From UBA6382 sp963617965 (GTDB taxonomy: Bacteria > Bacteroidota > Bacteroidia > Bacteroidales > Bacteroidaceae): 60,813 bases of DNA. This document shows positions 1 to 8,440 of the stretch, piece after piece. The stretch spans positions 1 through 60,813 of the forward strand of contig CAVEQO010000012.1 in NCBI GenBank assembly GCA_963617965.1. Direction: 5' to 3'. Position 1 is the first letter of the stretch. Each line of letters begins with the position of its first letter. A program made the translations under genes and the position numbers. The notes beneath the pieces were generated by a model. It ran no database searches. It saw only the letters and a list, made by a program, of their open reading frames with translations, and was not told where the DNA came from.

Positions 1-148
1 CAAATGCTCGCATAATCTGAATGTTTACCTCAATGGCTGTTTGCGAACGAAGAACACTACTAAGCATTGCCACTCCTTGCTCAGTGAAAGCATAAGTTGA
101 ATAGCGGTTGCCGCCTCTGCCATTTGAGATCACAATTTGTGACCTCAA
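1..148 (-). pseudogene. ORF6N-domain protein, N-terminally truncated, runs off left edge
   Basis: Reading the minus strand from about 148 gives LRSQIVIS, then a Tyr-containing segment, then AFTEQGVAMLSSVLRS and IEVNIQIMRAF. This is the typical core of the ORF6N family (phage and plasmid DNA-binding proteins). Family members normally have some 70-90 residues before this core, but here an in-frame stop lies only a few codons upstream. A TTG at 146-148 is the only candidate start. A well-formed -7 box sits just upstream at 174-181, so a deletion seems to have joined a promoter to the second half of the gene. The C-terminus lies beyond the window. Function in the cell is unknown, and a shortened protein could still be made. 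Confidence 0.6.
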
Positions 149-173
149 ACGTTTTGTTATTTATTGTTGTATG

Positions 174-181
174 CAAAGGTA
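174..181 (-). promoter_or_regulatory. Bacteroidota -7 box upstream of the ORF6N remnant
   Basis: The minus strand reads TACCTTTG, an exact match to the TAnnTTTG consensus. It lies about 26 nt upstream of the TTG that would start the truncated ORF6N reading frame. No TTTG is seen at the expected -33 position. Confidence 0.45.
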
Positions 182-251
182 GTGCTTTTAGCCCTTAAAC
201 TACTATCACACAAGACCTTTCTTTGTAAAGAACGTAAATTCTTGTATCTTA

Positions 252-434
252 TTATTGCAATTGCACTTTGAACATTCTTTTCACTCGTTGCACCGTACTC
301 ACGCCCTTACCTCTTAACTTTGCCACATCCCGAATGGAATACCCCTTGCGGAGCAAACTTATTACTTCCCTATATTCGGTTTTCATCTGTTCTGCCGTTT
401 TTACAGAGCCGACCTTGCGCCCGAGTTTTCCACC
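252..434 (-). pseudogene. Serine-recombinase C-terminal HTH remnant
   Basis: The last 60 residues of a minus-strand frame contain GRKVGSVKT, a helical segment, then LLRKGYSIRDVAKLRGKGVS and TVQRVKR. This is the linker plus helix-turn-helix of resolvase/invertase-type serine recombinases. No catalytic resolvase domain (Ser nucleophile region) is found upstream in any frame, and the frame runs back into repeat copy A. It is therefore the tail end of a decayed recombinase gene. It lies beside another mobile-element relic (ORF6N) and marks an old insertion site. Confidence 0.6.
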
Positions 435-597
435 TGTCAAACTCGCATTCCTCGGAACTGGCGCCTTGCAAGTTGGGCGTCGGGCATCTTGCCGCTGAAC
501 TCTTTGGCATTTTGGAATGAACAGTTGAAACCGATGGCTGTCCGGTAAAAACTTTTCGGACGGCAAAAAAATCTGACGCGACAGATTTTCCGCTTGA

Positions 598-756
598 TCC
601 GGCAAAAAATCTGCTTGATCTCCCGGGCGCGCTTCGCCCGAAACCCGATTGCGTTTCGGCGGAAACGGACAGCCGTTCCGCCCGGAGCGGATATCCGTTT
701 CGGGCGGAACGCATCCGGGAGATCAACACTTTTCTCCGTTGTCTCAAGCTTTTTTT
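598..756. repeat. Dispersed GC-rich palindromic repeat, copy A
   Basis: Positions 598-712 align without gaps to 54582-54696; I count about 12 differences in 115 bases. After an extra 21 nt, 736-756 match 54699-54719 (CCGTTGTCTCAAGC followed by T7). Inside are nested palindromes, for example TTCCGCCCG paired with CGGGCGGAA and AAACGGA paired with TCCGTTT. Both copies lie in the same orientation in non-coding DNA and give spurious look-alike reading frames. It resembles a REP/MITE-like element. It could also act as a terminator in one direction because it ends in a T run. Confidence 0.75.
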
Positions 757-1072
757 CTTTCCGCACGGTGAGCAAATTCGAGGGGGGTGAGCCAAGACGA
801 CATGGTGCTGCACGAAGGCAAGACGACGGGGGAGTTCATCCGCTATTGTGCGTTTCCGAATGACGAGGCGTCGTGCGGGGAGATCATGGGAACCAATCGC
901 CAGTATGTGAGGGGCAACCGGAGAAGCAATCCCTGCAAGAGAGTCTGTTGCCGGGCGGCTTGCCTAAAGCATACCGCAAGTTCCAGCCGGCCCTGGCATA
1001 TACGCCGAAGCGGGCCACGACTGCTATGACAGCCGTGACCCGCTTCCATATGCCGTTGCATCCTGCCCGGCG
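757..1072. other. Gene-poor stretch between repeat copy A and the acyl-CoA dehydrogenase gene
   Basis: A plus-strand frame (787-1029, GTG start) begins with a protein-like stretch (HEGKTTGEFIRYCAFPNDEA). It then becomes low-quality, and the better-looking continuation moves to another frame (about 930-1060). I recognise no family. It may be a frameshifted gene relic or chance coding. No promoter, RNA gene or terminator was recognised. Confidence 0.35.
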
Positions 1073-2782
1073 TCAGTCTTCCTGGGGACGGTAGTTGTCG
1101 AGAAGACCGGTGTTGAGGTTGAGGATGTATTTCGCGTTTTTCTCCACCTCTGCCTCGGCGAGGTTGAGGAACACCTGTGCGCTCTTGGCGAAGAGCTCGG
1201 GCGCACGGCTTGCATCGAGGGTGATGAGGTGTGCCATCATGGCGTTTGCCGTGATGTCGTAGAGGTGGCGTGCCGCCAGATCCTGAAGTTCCTGGTTCTG
1301 CGCCTCCTTCACATAGTCCACGCAGGTTTCGAGCTTGTCGGCGAGAGCCTTGGCGCGGTCAAAGAGCGGCTGCATTTCCGCGCTGACCGTCTCCTGCTCG
1401 ATCTCGCGTATGATGTTGAGATAGGTGCCGTTGGTGATGTAGCGTATGGCCGCCACCACCTGCAGCTGCGTGGTGCCTTCGTAGATGGAAGTGATGCGCG
1501 CGTCGCGGTAGAGCCGCTGGCAGGCGTACTCCAGCATGAATCCGGAGCCTCCGTGAATCTGTATGGAGTCGTAGGAGTTCTGGTTGGCGTATTCCGAATT
1601 GGTGCCCTTGGCAAGCGGCGTGAAGGCATCGGCCATGCGCGAGTATTTCTTCTGCTCCTGACGTTCCTCGGGGGTGAGCTTGCGCTCGCGCGCTATGTCT
1701 TCCAGACATTTGTAGATGTCGACGTAGCGTGCGGTCATGTAGAGCAGCGAGCGGCCCGCATCGAGCCGGGCCTTCATGTTGGCCAGCATCTCGTAGACGG
1801 CGGGGAATTTTATGATGGCCTGTCCGAACTGCTTGCGATCCTTGGCATAGGCGAGAGCCTCGTTGTAGGCAGCCTGGCTGATGCCGACAGACTGGGCGGC
1901 AATGCCCAGACGTGCGCCGTTCATCAGTGCCATGACGTATTTGATGAGTCCGAGCTTGCGGTCGCCGCAGAGTTCCGCCTTGGCGTTTTTGTAGACCAGT
2001 TCGCATGTGGGCGAGCCGTGGATGCCGAGCTTGTTCTCGATGCGGCGCACGCTGACCCCGCCCTGGTTCTTGTCGTAGATGAACATGGAGAGTCCGCGCC
2101 CGTCACGTGTGCCTTCTTCGGAGCGTGCCAGCACGAGGTGTATGTCGGAGTCGCCGTTGGTGATGAAGCGTTTGCAGCCGTTGAGTCTCCAGCAGTCCTC
2201 CTTCTCGTCGTAGGTGGCCTTGAGCATCACGCTCTGGAGGTCGGAGCCGGCATCTGGCTCGGTGAGATCCATTGACATCGTCTCGCCCTTGCACACGCGC
2301 GGCACGAAGCGTTGCCGCTGGTCTTCGCTGCCGAACTCATAGAGAGTCTCTATGCAGTCCTGTAGTGACCAGATGTTCTCGAAGCCCGCATCGGCGGTGG
2401 CCATCATCTCGTTGATGGCGGTGTATGGTGCACAGGGGAAATTGAGTCCGCCGTAGCGCCGCGGCATGGTCACGCCGTTGAGGCCGGCCTTGGTGGTGGC
2501 GTCGAGGTTCTCGTAAGTCTTGGAGGCGTAGCGCACGCCGCCGTTTTCGCAGTGGGGTCCCTCCGCGTCAACTTCTTCGGCGTTGGGCGCGATGATGTTG
2601 GCGGTGATGTCGCCCGTGAGTTCAAGGATGCGGTCATAGGAGTCCATGGCATCCTCAAAGTCCTGCGGAGCGTAGTCAAACCGGTCTTTGTCGGCAAAGT
2701 TGCGCTCCTTGAGTTCAACGATGCGCTTCATCAGCGGGTGATTAAGCTGGAACTTAATCTCTTCGTTATAATAGTTTGCCAT
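1073..2782 (-). CDS. Acyl-CoA dehydrogenase
   Basis: A 569-residue flavoprotein of the acyl-CoA dehydrogenase superfamily. It oxidises an acyl-CoA to the enoyl-CoA and hands electrons to ETF. Visible marks are the substrate/FAD region with MDLTEPDAGSD and FITNGD in the first half, the EGTRDGRGLSMF segment, RDARITSIYEGTTQLQ with the usual catalytic Glu of the IYEGT motif, and a C-terminal extension of about 130 residues typical of the long Bacteroidota form. The ATG at 2782 (MANYYNEEI) was chosen because the residues encoded upstream are not family-like. It begins 7 nt after etfA ends, so etfB-etfA-acd form one unit. The exact acyl chain cannot be read from the sequence. Confidence 0.9.
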   Translation of the reverse strand: MANYYNEEIKFQLNHPLMKRIVELKERNFADKDRFDYAPQDFEDAMDSYDRILELTGDITANIIAPNAEEVDAEGPHCENGGVRYASKTYENLDATTKAGLNGVTMPRRYGGLNFPCAPYTAINEMMATADAGFENIWSLQDCIETLYEFGSEDQRQRFVPRVCKGETMSMDLTEPDAGSDLQSVMLKATYDEKEDCWRLNGCKRFITNGDSDIHLVLARSEEGTRDGRGLSMFIYDKNQGGVSVRRIENKLGIHGSPTCELVYKNAKAELCGDRKLGLIKYVMALMNGARLGIAAQSVGISQAAYNEALAYAKDRKQFGQAIIKFPAVYEMLANMKARLDAGRSLLYMTARYVDIYKCLEDIARERKLTPEERQEQKKYSRMADAFTPLAKGTNSEYANQNSYDSIQIHGGSGFMLEYACQRLYRDARITSIYEGTTQLQVVAAIRYITNGTYLNIIREIEQETVSAEMQPLFDRAKALADKLETCVDYVKEAQNQELQDLAARHLYDITANAMMAHLITLDASRAPELFAKSAQVFLNLAEAEVEKNAKYILNLNTGLLDNYRPQED

Positions 2783-2789
2783 AAGTCTG

Positions 2790-3830
2790 TTACTTGTTGT
2801 TTTTCTTGTAGTATTTGATGAGTTTGGGCACGACCTCTTCCACCGTGCCGTTGATGACATAGTCGGCAATGGCGTTGATGGGTGCGTTTTCGTCGGAATT
2901 GACGGAGATGATGATGCCCGAATCCTGCATGCCGGAAATGTGCTGTATCTGTCCGGAGATGCCGCAGGCTATGTAGACCTTGGGGCGTACGGTGACTCCC
3001 GTCTGGCCTATCTGGCGGTCATGGTCGCAGAACCCGGCATCCACGGCGGCGCGGCTGGCGCCTACCTCGGCGTGCAGTTCCCTGGCCAGTTCAAAGAGCA
3101 TGTCGAAGCCCTCTTTGGACCCCATGCCGTAGCCTCCGGCCACGACGATGGGCGCGCCCTTGAGGTTGTGCTTGGCCTTCTCCACGTGACGGTCGAGGAC
3201 CTTGACCACGTATTCGGTGGCCGGCACGTATTTGGCAACGTCGTGGTTGACGACCTGCCCCTTGTAGTTTTCGTCGAGCACTTCCTTCTTCATCACGCCC
3301 TCGCGCACCGTGGCCATCTGCGGACGGTGTTCGGGGTTGACGATGGTGGCCACTATGTTGCCGCCGAAAGCGGGGCGTATCTGATAGAGCTGCTGCTCGT
3401 AGTGCTTCTTCTCCACCTTGCCGTCGGCGTTGCGCACATTCATGTCGAAGTCGCCTATTTCAAGTTCCGTGCAGTCGGCGGTAAGACCGCTGAAGAGCGC
3501 GGAGCTGACGCGCGGGCCGAGGTCGCGGCCAATCACGGTGGCCCCAAGAAGGCAAATCTGCGGTTTCTCCTCCTTGAAGAGGTTCACCACGAGGGCGGTA
3601 TGGGGATTGGAGGTGTAGGGGAACAGCCCTTCGGCATCAAACACGTGAACCTTGTCGACACCGTATTTCATCACCTGCTTTTCAACACCGCCAAGACCAT
3701 TGCCGGCGATGATGCACTCCAGCTGCACGCCAAGAGTATTGGCGAGCTTGCGGCCTTTTGTCAGAAGTTCGAGAGAGACATCCTTTACTGTCGTGCCTTC
3801 AATCTCGCAATATACAAATACGTTGTTCAT
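2790..3830 (-). CDS. etfA: Electron transfer flavoprotein alpha subunit
   Basis: FixB/EtfA-type FAD-binding subunit of the electron transfer flavoprotein, which takes electrons from the acyl-CoA dehydrogenase encoded downstream. The C-terminal FAD-binding domain is clear: GASRAAVDAGF, then ACGISGQIQHISGMQDS, then SVNSDENAPINAIADY. The ATG at 3830 (MNNVFVYCE) lies 1 nt after the etfB stop. A TTG three codons upstream would overlap etfB and is less likely. Length (346 residues) is slightly above the classical subunit. Whether this ETF is electron-bifurcating cannot be decided by eye. Confidence 0.93.
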   Translation of the reverse strand: MNNVFVYCEIEGTTVKDVSLELLTKGRKLANTLGVQLECIIAGNGLGGVEKQVMKYGVDKVHVFDAEGLFPYTSNPHTALVVNLFKEEKPQICLLGATVIGRDLGPRVSSALFSGLTADCTELEIGDFDMNVRNADGKVEKKHYEQQLYQIRPAFGGNIVATIVNPEHRPQMATVREGVMKKEVLDENYKGQVVNHDVAKYVPATEYVVKVLDRHVEKAKHNLKGAPIVVAGGYGMGSKEGFDMLFELARELHAEVGASRAAVDAGFCDHDRQIGQTGVTVRPKVYIACGISGQIQHISGMQDSGIIISVNSDENAPINAIADYVINGTVEEVVPKLIKYYKKNNK

Positions 3831-3831
3831 A

Positions 3832-4713
3832 TCAGCCAATAATCTTATCGTTCAGGAGTTCTACAATCAGGTTGTCAATGTCTTCGTCGGATGCAGTGAG
3901 GGTGCGGCTCTCCTTGGCCTTGAACACGATGTTCTGCACTGCCTTTACGTTGGTCGGGGAACCGGCCTTGCCTATCTGTGCGGGGTCTGCGTCGATGTCG
4001 GCGGCACCCCACTGGGTGATGTTGAGGTAAGGCTTGCTGTCAAGCAGCCCGGCGAGAGCCTCATTCTGTTCGGGGGTACGCTCGGCCGGTGCTGTGGCAT
4101 TCTTGTATTTCATCACGCGCTTGGCGTTGCGCGGGCGGCACGGTGCTGCGCTGCCGTTTACCGTTACCACGAGCGGCAGCGGGGCCTCCACGGTCTCCAC
4201 GCCTCCGTCGATGTGGCGCTTCACCACTATTTTTCTGGCCTTGGGGTCAAGGCTCACTATCTCTTCGGCGTAGGTCACCTGGGTGAGTCCGAGCTTTTCG
4301 GCAATCTGAGGACCCACCTGTGCGGTGTCGCCGTCAATGGCCTGGCGCCCGCCGAGTATGATGTCGTAATCGCCGATTTTCCTTATGGCCTGGCTGAGGG
4401 TGTAGCTGGTGGCCAGCGTGTCGGCTCCGCCGAGCGGCCGGTCGGTCACCACATAGCCCTCGTCGGCACCCCGGTAGAGGGCTTCGCGGATAACTTCGGC
4501 GGACTTGGGGAGTCCCATGGTCAGCACGGAAATCCTTGAGCCCGGAAACTGCTCTTTGAGGCGGAGAGCCTGTTCGAGTGCGTTGAGGTCTTCGGGATTG
4601 AAGACGGCAGGAAGGGCCGCACGGTTCACGGTTCCTTCAGGCGTCATCGCATCGGGTCCGACATTGCGGGTGTCGGGCACTTGTTTAGCCAAGACTACGA
4701 TGTTTAAACTCAT
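3832..4713 (-). CDS. etfB: Electron transfer flavoprotein beta subunit
   Basis: FixA/EtfB family, AMP-binding-type subunit, 293 residues. It starts with MSLNIVVLAKQVPDT, followed by NPEDLNALEQALRLKE, the segment around GADEGYVVTD, and GGRQAIDGDTAQVGPQIAE, all diagnostic of the family. The ATG at 4713 is chosen because the family begins exactly there; the frame upstream is unrelated. It is the first gene of etfB-etfA-acyl-CoA dehydrogenase and is separated from the acyl-CoA synthetase gene by about 250 nt with its own likely promoter. It partners with EtfA to carry electrons from fatty acyl-CoA oxidation, or in the reverse sense for enoyl-CoA reduction. Confidence 0.93.
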   Translation of the reverse strand: MSLNIVVLAKQVPDTRNVGPDAMTPEGTVNRAALPAVFNPEDLNALEQALRLKEQFPGSRISVLTMGLPKSAEVIREALYRGADEGYVVTDRPLGGADTLATSYTLSQAIRKIGDYDIILGGRQAIDGDTAQVGPQIAEKLGLTQVTYAEEIVSLDPKARKIVVKRHIDGGVETVEAPLPLVVTVNGSAAPCRPRNAKRVMKYKNATAPAERTPEQNEALAGLLDSKPYLNITQWGAADIDADPAQIGKAGSPTNVKAVQNIVFKAKESRTLTASDEDIDNLIVELLNDKIIG

Positions 4714-4816
4714 ATTGCTTAGGTTGTTAAATGATTTGTATTCCAATTTGTTTTCCGGGGGGAAGCATGAAAAACGGCATCCCCGAAACGGCATAGCTTT
4801 ACGGTTTTCAGTTGCG

Positions 4817-4824
4817 CAAAGTTA
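4817..4824 (-). promoter_or_regulatory. Candidate -7 box for the etfBA-acd operon
   Basis: The minus strand reads TAACTTTG, matching TAnnTTTG, about 104 nt upstream of the etfB start. No clear TTTG at -33. It lies between the end of the acyl-CoA synthetase gene and etfB, which suggests that the etf operon can be transcribed separately. Confidence 0.5.
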
Positions 4825-4961
4825 CGAATAGTTTCCGAATGTCGGACGGCATAACCTTTGAAAATGACACTTTTGCGGCGGTTTTGTGCAAAAATTGCAG
4901 CAAAGGAAGAAGCCTGCGCCCAAAAGTGCCAAGCGGCATTGTTAAAACGGAAAGACGGCGG

Positions 4962-6620
4962 TCATTCCACCCCGTCGTTCTGCCGTATCTCCACCCTGCG
5001 TATTTTTCCGCTGATGGTTTTGGGCAGTTCGTCGACGAACTCCACGATGCGCGGATACTTGTAGGGTGCGGTGATGGTCTTGACGTGCTGCTGCAGTTCC
5101 TTGACGAGGGCATCGCCGATGGTGCCGTGCCATGTCTTGCTCAGCACCACGGTGGCCTTGATGACCATGCCGCGCAGCTCGTCGGGCACTCCGGTGATGG
5201 CGCACTCCACTACTGCGGGGTGGCTCATCAGTGCGCTCTCCACCTCGAAGGGACCTATGCGGTAGCCGCTGCTCTTGATCACGTCGTCGGTACGCCCCAC
5301 AAACCAGTAGTAGCCGTCCGTGTCGCGGTATGCCACGTCGCCGGTATGGTAGCGGTTGTCGTGCCACACGTCGCCGGTGAGTGCCGGGTCTTTGTAGTAT
5401 TCCCTGAACAAGCCGATGGGTTTGCCTTTGGTCGTGTCGACCACGATTTCACCGTTTTCGTTGTCATCGCACAGTGTGCCGTCGGGGCGCACCAGCGCGA
5501 TGTCGTACTGCGGGTTGGGGATGCCCATGCTTCCCGGTTTGGGAGCAGTCCACGGCATGGTGCCGAGGGTCATGGTCGTTTCGGTCTGTCCGAAGCCTTC
5601 GTAGAGGGTGATGCCCGTGAGAGCCTTGAACTTTTCGAATACGGAGGGGTTGAGGGCTTCTCCTGCCGTGGTGCAGTGTTCCAGCGCAGTGAGGTTGAAC
5701 TGTGAGAGGTCTTCGTGTACGAGGAAACGGTAGACAGTGGGCGGCGCACAGAATGAGGTCACCTTGTAGTGCTCCATGACCTGAAGGAGCTTGAGGGCGT
5801 TGAATTTTTCATGGGAGTACACGAATACCGTGGCCCCGGCAAACCACTGCCCGTAGAGTTTGCCCCATGCCGCCTTGGCCCAGCCGGTGTCGGCAACGGT
5901 GAGGTGTATGCTGCCCCGGTGCAGTTTGTGCCAGAAAACGCCCGTGGTGATATGACCGATGGGGTAGGTGAAGTCGTGGGCCACCATTTTGGGTTCGCCG
6001 CTGGTGCCGCTGGTGAAATAGACGAGCATGATGTCGTCGTTGGTGTTGACAAACGGCGGGCGCACGAATACGGGAGCTCCGGCAATTTCCTTGTGCCAGT
6101 CGCGGAACCCTTCCGGCACCTTGGGGCCGATGCTGACCAGCACTTTGACGGACGGGCTTTTCGGCATGGCTTTCTCCACTTGCGATAGCACATAGTCCTC
6201 ACCCACGCAGAGAATGCCTTTGATACCGGCCTTGTTGTTGCGGTAGACAATGTCCTGCGCTGTGAGCATATGCGTGGCGGGGATGGCCACCGCACCTATC
6301 TTATGGAGAGCCATGGTGGCAATCCAGAACTCATAGCGGCGTTTCAGTATCAGCATCACCATGTCGCCGCGGCCTATGCCCAGCCCCATAAGGTAGCTTG
6401 CAGTCCGGTCGCTCTCCTCCTTGAGCTGCAGAAAGGTGATATTCTTTTCCTCGCCGGTTTCGCTGACCCACATGATGGCGTTGTCGTCAGGAGCTTCCGC
6501 AGCCCAGCAGTCCATCACATCGTAGGCGAAGTTGAAATTTTCGGGTATCGTGAACTGCAGGTTGCGTGCATAGTCTTCGTTGTCTTTGAAACAGGTCTGT
6601 GTCAGAAATCTTTCTATCAT
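4962..6620 (-). CDS. AMP-forming acyl-CoA synthetase (medium-chain/ACSM-like)
   Basis: ANL-superfamily adenylate-forming enzyme of 552 residues. It activates a carboxylic acid to its CoA thioester via an acyl-AMP. The P-loop-like motif YFTSGTSGEPKM, the EGFGQTETT motif, the hinge GRTDDVIKSSGYRIGPFEVE and the C-terminal catalytic Lys region PKTISGKIRR are all present. The ATG at 6620 (MIERFLTQ) fits the family N-terminus. It lies just upstream of etfB-etfA-acyl-CoA dehydrogenase on the same strand, so the acid it activates is probably a substrate or product of that dehydrogenase. Sequence layout resembles medium-chain synthetases more than acetyl-CoA synthetase, but the substrate is an inference. 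Confidence 0.88.
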   Translation of the reverse strand: MIERFLTQTCFKDNEDYARNLQFTIPENFNFAYDVMDCWAAEAPDDNAIMWVSETGEEKNITFLQLKEESDRTASYLMGLGIGRGDMVMLILKRRYEFWIATMALHKIGAVAIPATHMLTAQDIVYRNNKAGIKGILCVGEDYVLSQVEKAMPKSPSVKVLVSIGPKVPEGFRDWHKEIAGAPVFVRPPFVNTNDDIMLVYFTSGTSGEPKMVAHDFTYPIGHITTGVFWHKLHRGSIHLTVADTGWAKAAWGKLYGQWFAGATVFVYSHEKFNALKLLQVMEHYKVTSFCAPPTVYRFLVHEDLSQFNLTALEHCTTAGEALNPSVFEKFKALTGITLYEGFGQTETTMTLGTMPWTAPKPGSMGIPNPQYDIALVRPDGTLCDDNENGEIVVDTTKGKPIGLFREYYKDPALTGDVWHDNRYHTGDVAYRDTDGYYWFVGRTDDVIKSSGYRIGPFEVESALMSHPAVVECAITGVPDELRGMVIKATVVLSKTWHGTIGDALVKELQQHVKTITAPYKYPRIVEFVDELPKTISGKIRRVEIRQNDGVE

Positions 6621-6685
6621 CGTAGAGAGGTTATAGGCGGTTTGCACACCAGCTTGCAGCGTGCAGTTCTGCATGAAACTTTGAG

Positions 6686-6693
6686 CAAAAATA
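6686..6693 (-). promoter_or_regulatory. Candidate -7 box for the acyl-CoA synthetase gene
   Basis: The minus strand reads TATTTTTG, fitting TAnnTTTG, about 66 nt upstream of the ATG at 6620. The surrounding DNA is AT-rich. No convincing -33 element. Confidence 0.4.
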
Positions 6694-6762
6694 AGCAAAT
6701 ATTAAATAAGCCTGCGCTGTTTGTGTGAAAAACGACAGTATTGCGCAGACTGTTAACATTTG

Positions 6763-6793
6763 TTTTGCACACGCAAATATGGTGTGTGCAAAA
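6763..6793. promoter_or_regulatory. Inverted repeat upstream of the acyl-CoA synthetase promoter
   Basis: TTTTGCACAC (6763-6772) is repeated in reverse complement at 6784-6793 with an 11-nt spacer. Neither strand has the T run expected of a terminator after the second arm. It lies 70-107 nt upstream of the -7 box of the synthetase gene and could be an operator. The rest of 6794-6906 shows nothing I recognise. Confidence 0.35.
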
Positions 6794-6906
6794 AACAAAA
6801 ACAAAGGGTAAAAGCCACTGCCCGTATTCCTTGCGGCAGGGGCAGGGTGCGGCTCCTGTGTGTGGGATTTGCCGTTTTTTACGGGAAGTCCCTGTCCGGA
6901 GAGCCT

Positions 6907-8301
6907 CTATGCAGTCCTCTTTGCGCCATGTCGTCTTGCCGTTGTGACCTGCCGGGACTTTGCCTTTGCCCAGGCGAAGGCGCACAAGATAGCGAACGCG
7001 GTCAGAGTCTCGGATGCCGGCAACGCCAACCAGATGCCCTTTTCCCCCGCCACCATGGGAAGTACGGCAAAACAGGGGACAAGGAAGACGAACCCCCGCA
7101 GCAACGCGAAGACAATGGCGGGCTTTATACGTTCAACGCTCTGATAGAAACCGATGACCGAAAGGTTCAGTATGAAAAAGAGAAAGCCGGTGCCGTAGCA
7201 GGGGAAACCCTTGACCGCAATCTGTGCGGCGGGGGTGTCCAAAGGCAGGAACAGGGCAACGAGAAATTCCGGAAACAGCACGAACGCCGCAGTGGAAACA
7301 ATGCCGCAGACAAACACGGCCGCCAGAGACACCCTGAAAGCGGAGTTGACCCTTGTCATGTCTCCCGAACCGAAATTGTAGCTTATGACAGGCTGTGCCG
7401 ACTGGGCTATGGCGTTGCCAACCATGAAGACGAACGGGAGATAGTAGCAGCTCACGCCGAAAGCTCCCACTCCGTCGTCGCCCATGAACTTCATGAACAC
7501 ATGATTGCCCACAAACAGCAGTACGGCCATCGTCACTTCTCCGAGCAGTGCCGAAGAGCCGATCCTGCACTGCCTGCAGATATTGCGGAAGAAAAACATC
7601 GTCTTGCGCTTCCCGAAATGGAGGGCGCGCAAACGCACGGACTGTGCATAGAAGAGCATATAGCCTACAGCTATGACCGCACCGATGAAACAGCTGACAG
7701 AGGTAGCCAGCGCCGCTCCCATTATGCCCCAGCCAAAAGGAAAGATAAACAGCCAGTCGAGCACGGCGTTGACGGCTGCGGCGACAATACTGCACCACAT
7801 GGCAAGTTTGGGCGCCCCGTCCAGCCTTACGGCAAACAGTGCGACCGCTATCAGCAGTTCAAACAGCAACGAGGGGGAAAACCAGACCAGATAGTCCACG
7901 ACCATGGGCAGCAGGTGCGCGGAAGTTCCGAGCATCCAGGCTGTCTGTTCCGGAAACGCGATGATCAGAAGAACGCAGACAGCCGAAATGACGGCTGTGA
8001 AAACCATGGCTTGGGTGACACAGGCCCGCGCCAACAGGACTTTCCCCTTGGACAGACAAATGGAGGCGATGACGGAACATCCCGCACCGATCATCAGACC
8101 GATGCCGGTAAGTGCCATCAGCAACGGAATACAGATGTTTACGGCCGCAATGCCGTCGCTGCCGACACCGTGGCCCACAAAGATGCCGTCGATAGTGGTT
8201 ACGGCAGACAAACTCAGCATCCCCAACAGTGTAGGGAAAAACAGTTTTCTGAATAAAACGGAAACCTTTTCTGTTCCAAAATCCATCATTTTTTCTTTCA
8301 T
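6907..8301 (-). CDS. MATE family efflux transporter
   Basis: Integral membrane protein of 464 residues with about twelve hydrophobic helices in two similar halves, typical of the multidrug and toxin extrusion (MatE) fold. The N-terminal DFGTEKVSVLFRKLFFPTLLG and the segment around ITIDGIFVGHGVGSDG are common in Bacteroidota MATE proteins. It presumably exports cationic or amphipathic compounds using an ion gradient; the substrate is unknown. The ATG at 8301 (MKEKMMDFG) is preferred. The frame continues in phase to an ATG at 8355, but that codon lies inside a long hairpin. It is a single-gene unit with a 140-nt leader. Confidence 0.85.
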   Translation of the reverse strand: MKEKMMDFGTEKVSVLFRKLFFPTLLGMLSLSAVTTIDGIFVGHGVGSDGIAAVNICIPLLMALTGIGLMIGAGCSVIASICLSKGKVLLARACVTQAMVFTAVISAVCVLLIIAFPEQTAWMLGTSAHLLPMVVDYLVWFSPSLLFELLIAVALFAVRLDGAPKLAMWCSIVAAAVNAVLDWLFIFPFGWGIMGAALATSVSCFIGAVIAVGYMLFYAQSVRLRALHFGKRKTMFFFRNICRQCRIGSSALLGEVTMAVLLFVGNHVFMKFMGDDGVGAFGVSCYYLPFVFMVGNAIAQSAQPVISYNFGSGDMTRVNSAFRVSLAAVFVCGIVSTAAFVLFPEFLVALFLPLDTPAAQIAVKGFPCYGTGFLFFILNLSVIGFYQSVERIKPAIVFALLRGFVFLVPCFAVLPMVAGEKGIWLALPASETLTAFAILCAFAWAKAKSRQVTTARRHGAKRTA

Positions 8302-8341
8302 GCCTGCAAGAACTTTATCTGTTTGTTTCGTCACACATACA

Positions 8342-8386
8342 AAGCCGGACAACATGATGGTTTTACCCAGTCATCTTATCCGGCTT
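8342..8386 (-). promoter_or_regulatory. Long hairpin in the leader of the MATE gene
   Basis: AAGCCGGA at 8342-8349 pairs with TCCGGCTT at 8379-8386. Pairing continues inward (CAACATGATGG against the CC..TCATCTTA side) with one or two mismatches. The hairpin is within the transcribed leader, about 40 nt before the start codon, so it could act at the RNA level (attenuation or ligand/protein sensing). No T run follows, so it is not a simple terminator. I do not recognise a known riboswitch class. Confidence 0.5.
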
Positions 8387-8440
8387 CATATCGCCCTCCG
8401 ATGAGGATTACAAGACCTGCTGTTCGGTTGATTAGGGGTG

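Noticed and set aside
4925..4950. Small hairpin after the acyl-CoA synthetase stop
   Set aside because: Only about six pairs with a G-T wobble and a weak T tract; too weak to list as a terminator.
6760..8256. A 498-residue plus-strand frame rich in His, Gln and Arg
   Set aside because: Shadow of the MATE gene; composition is not protein-like and no motif is present.
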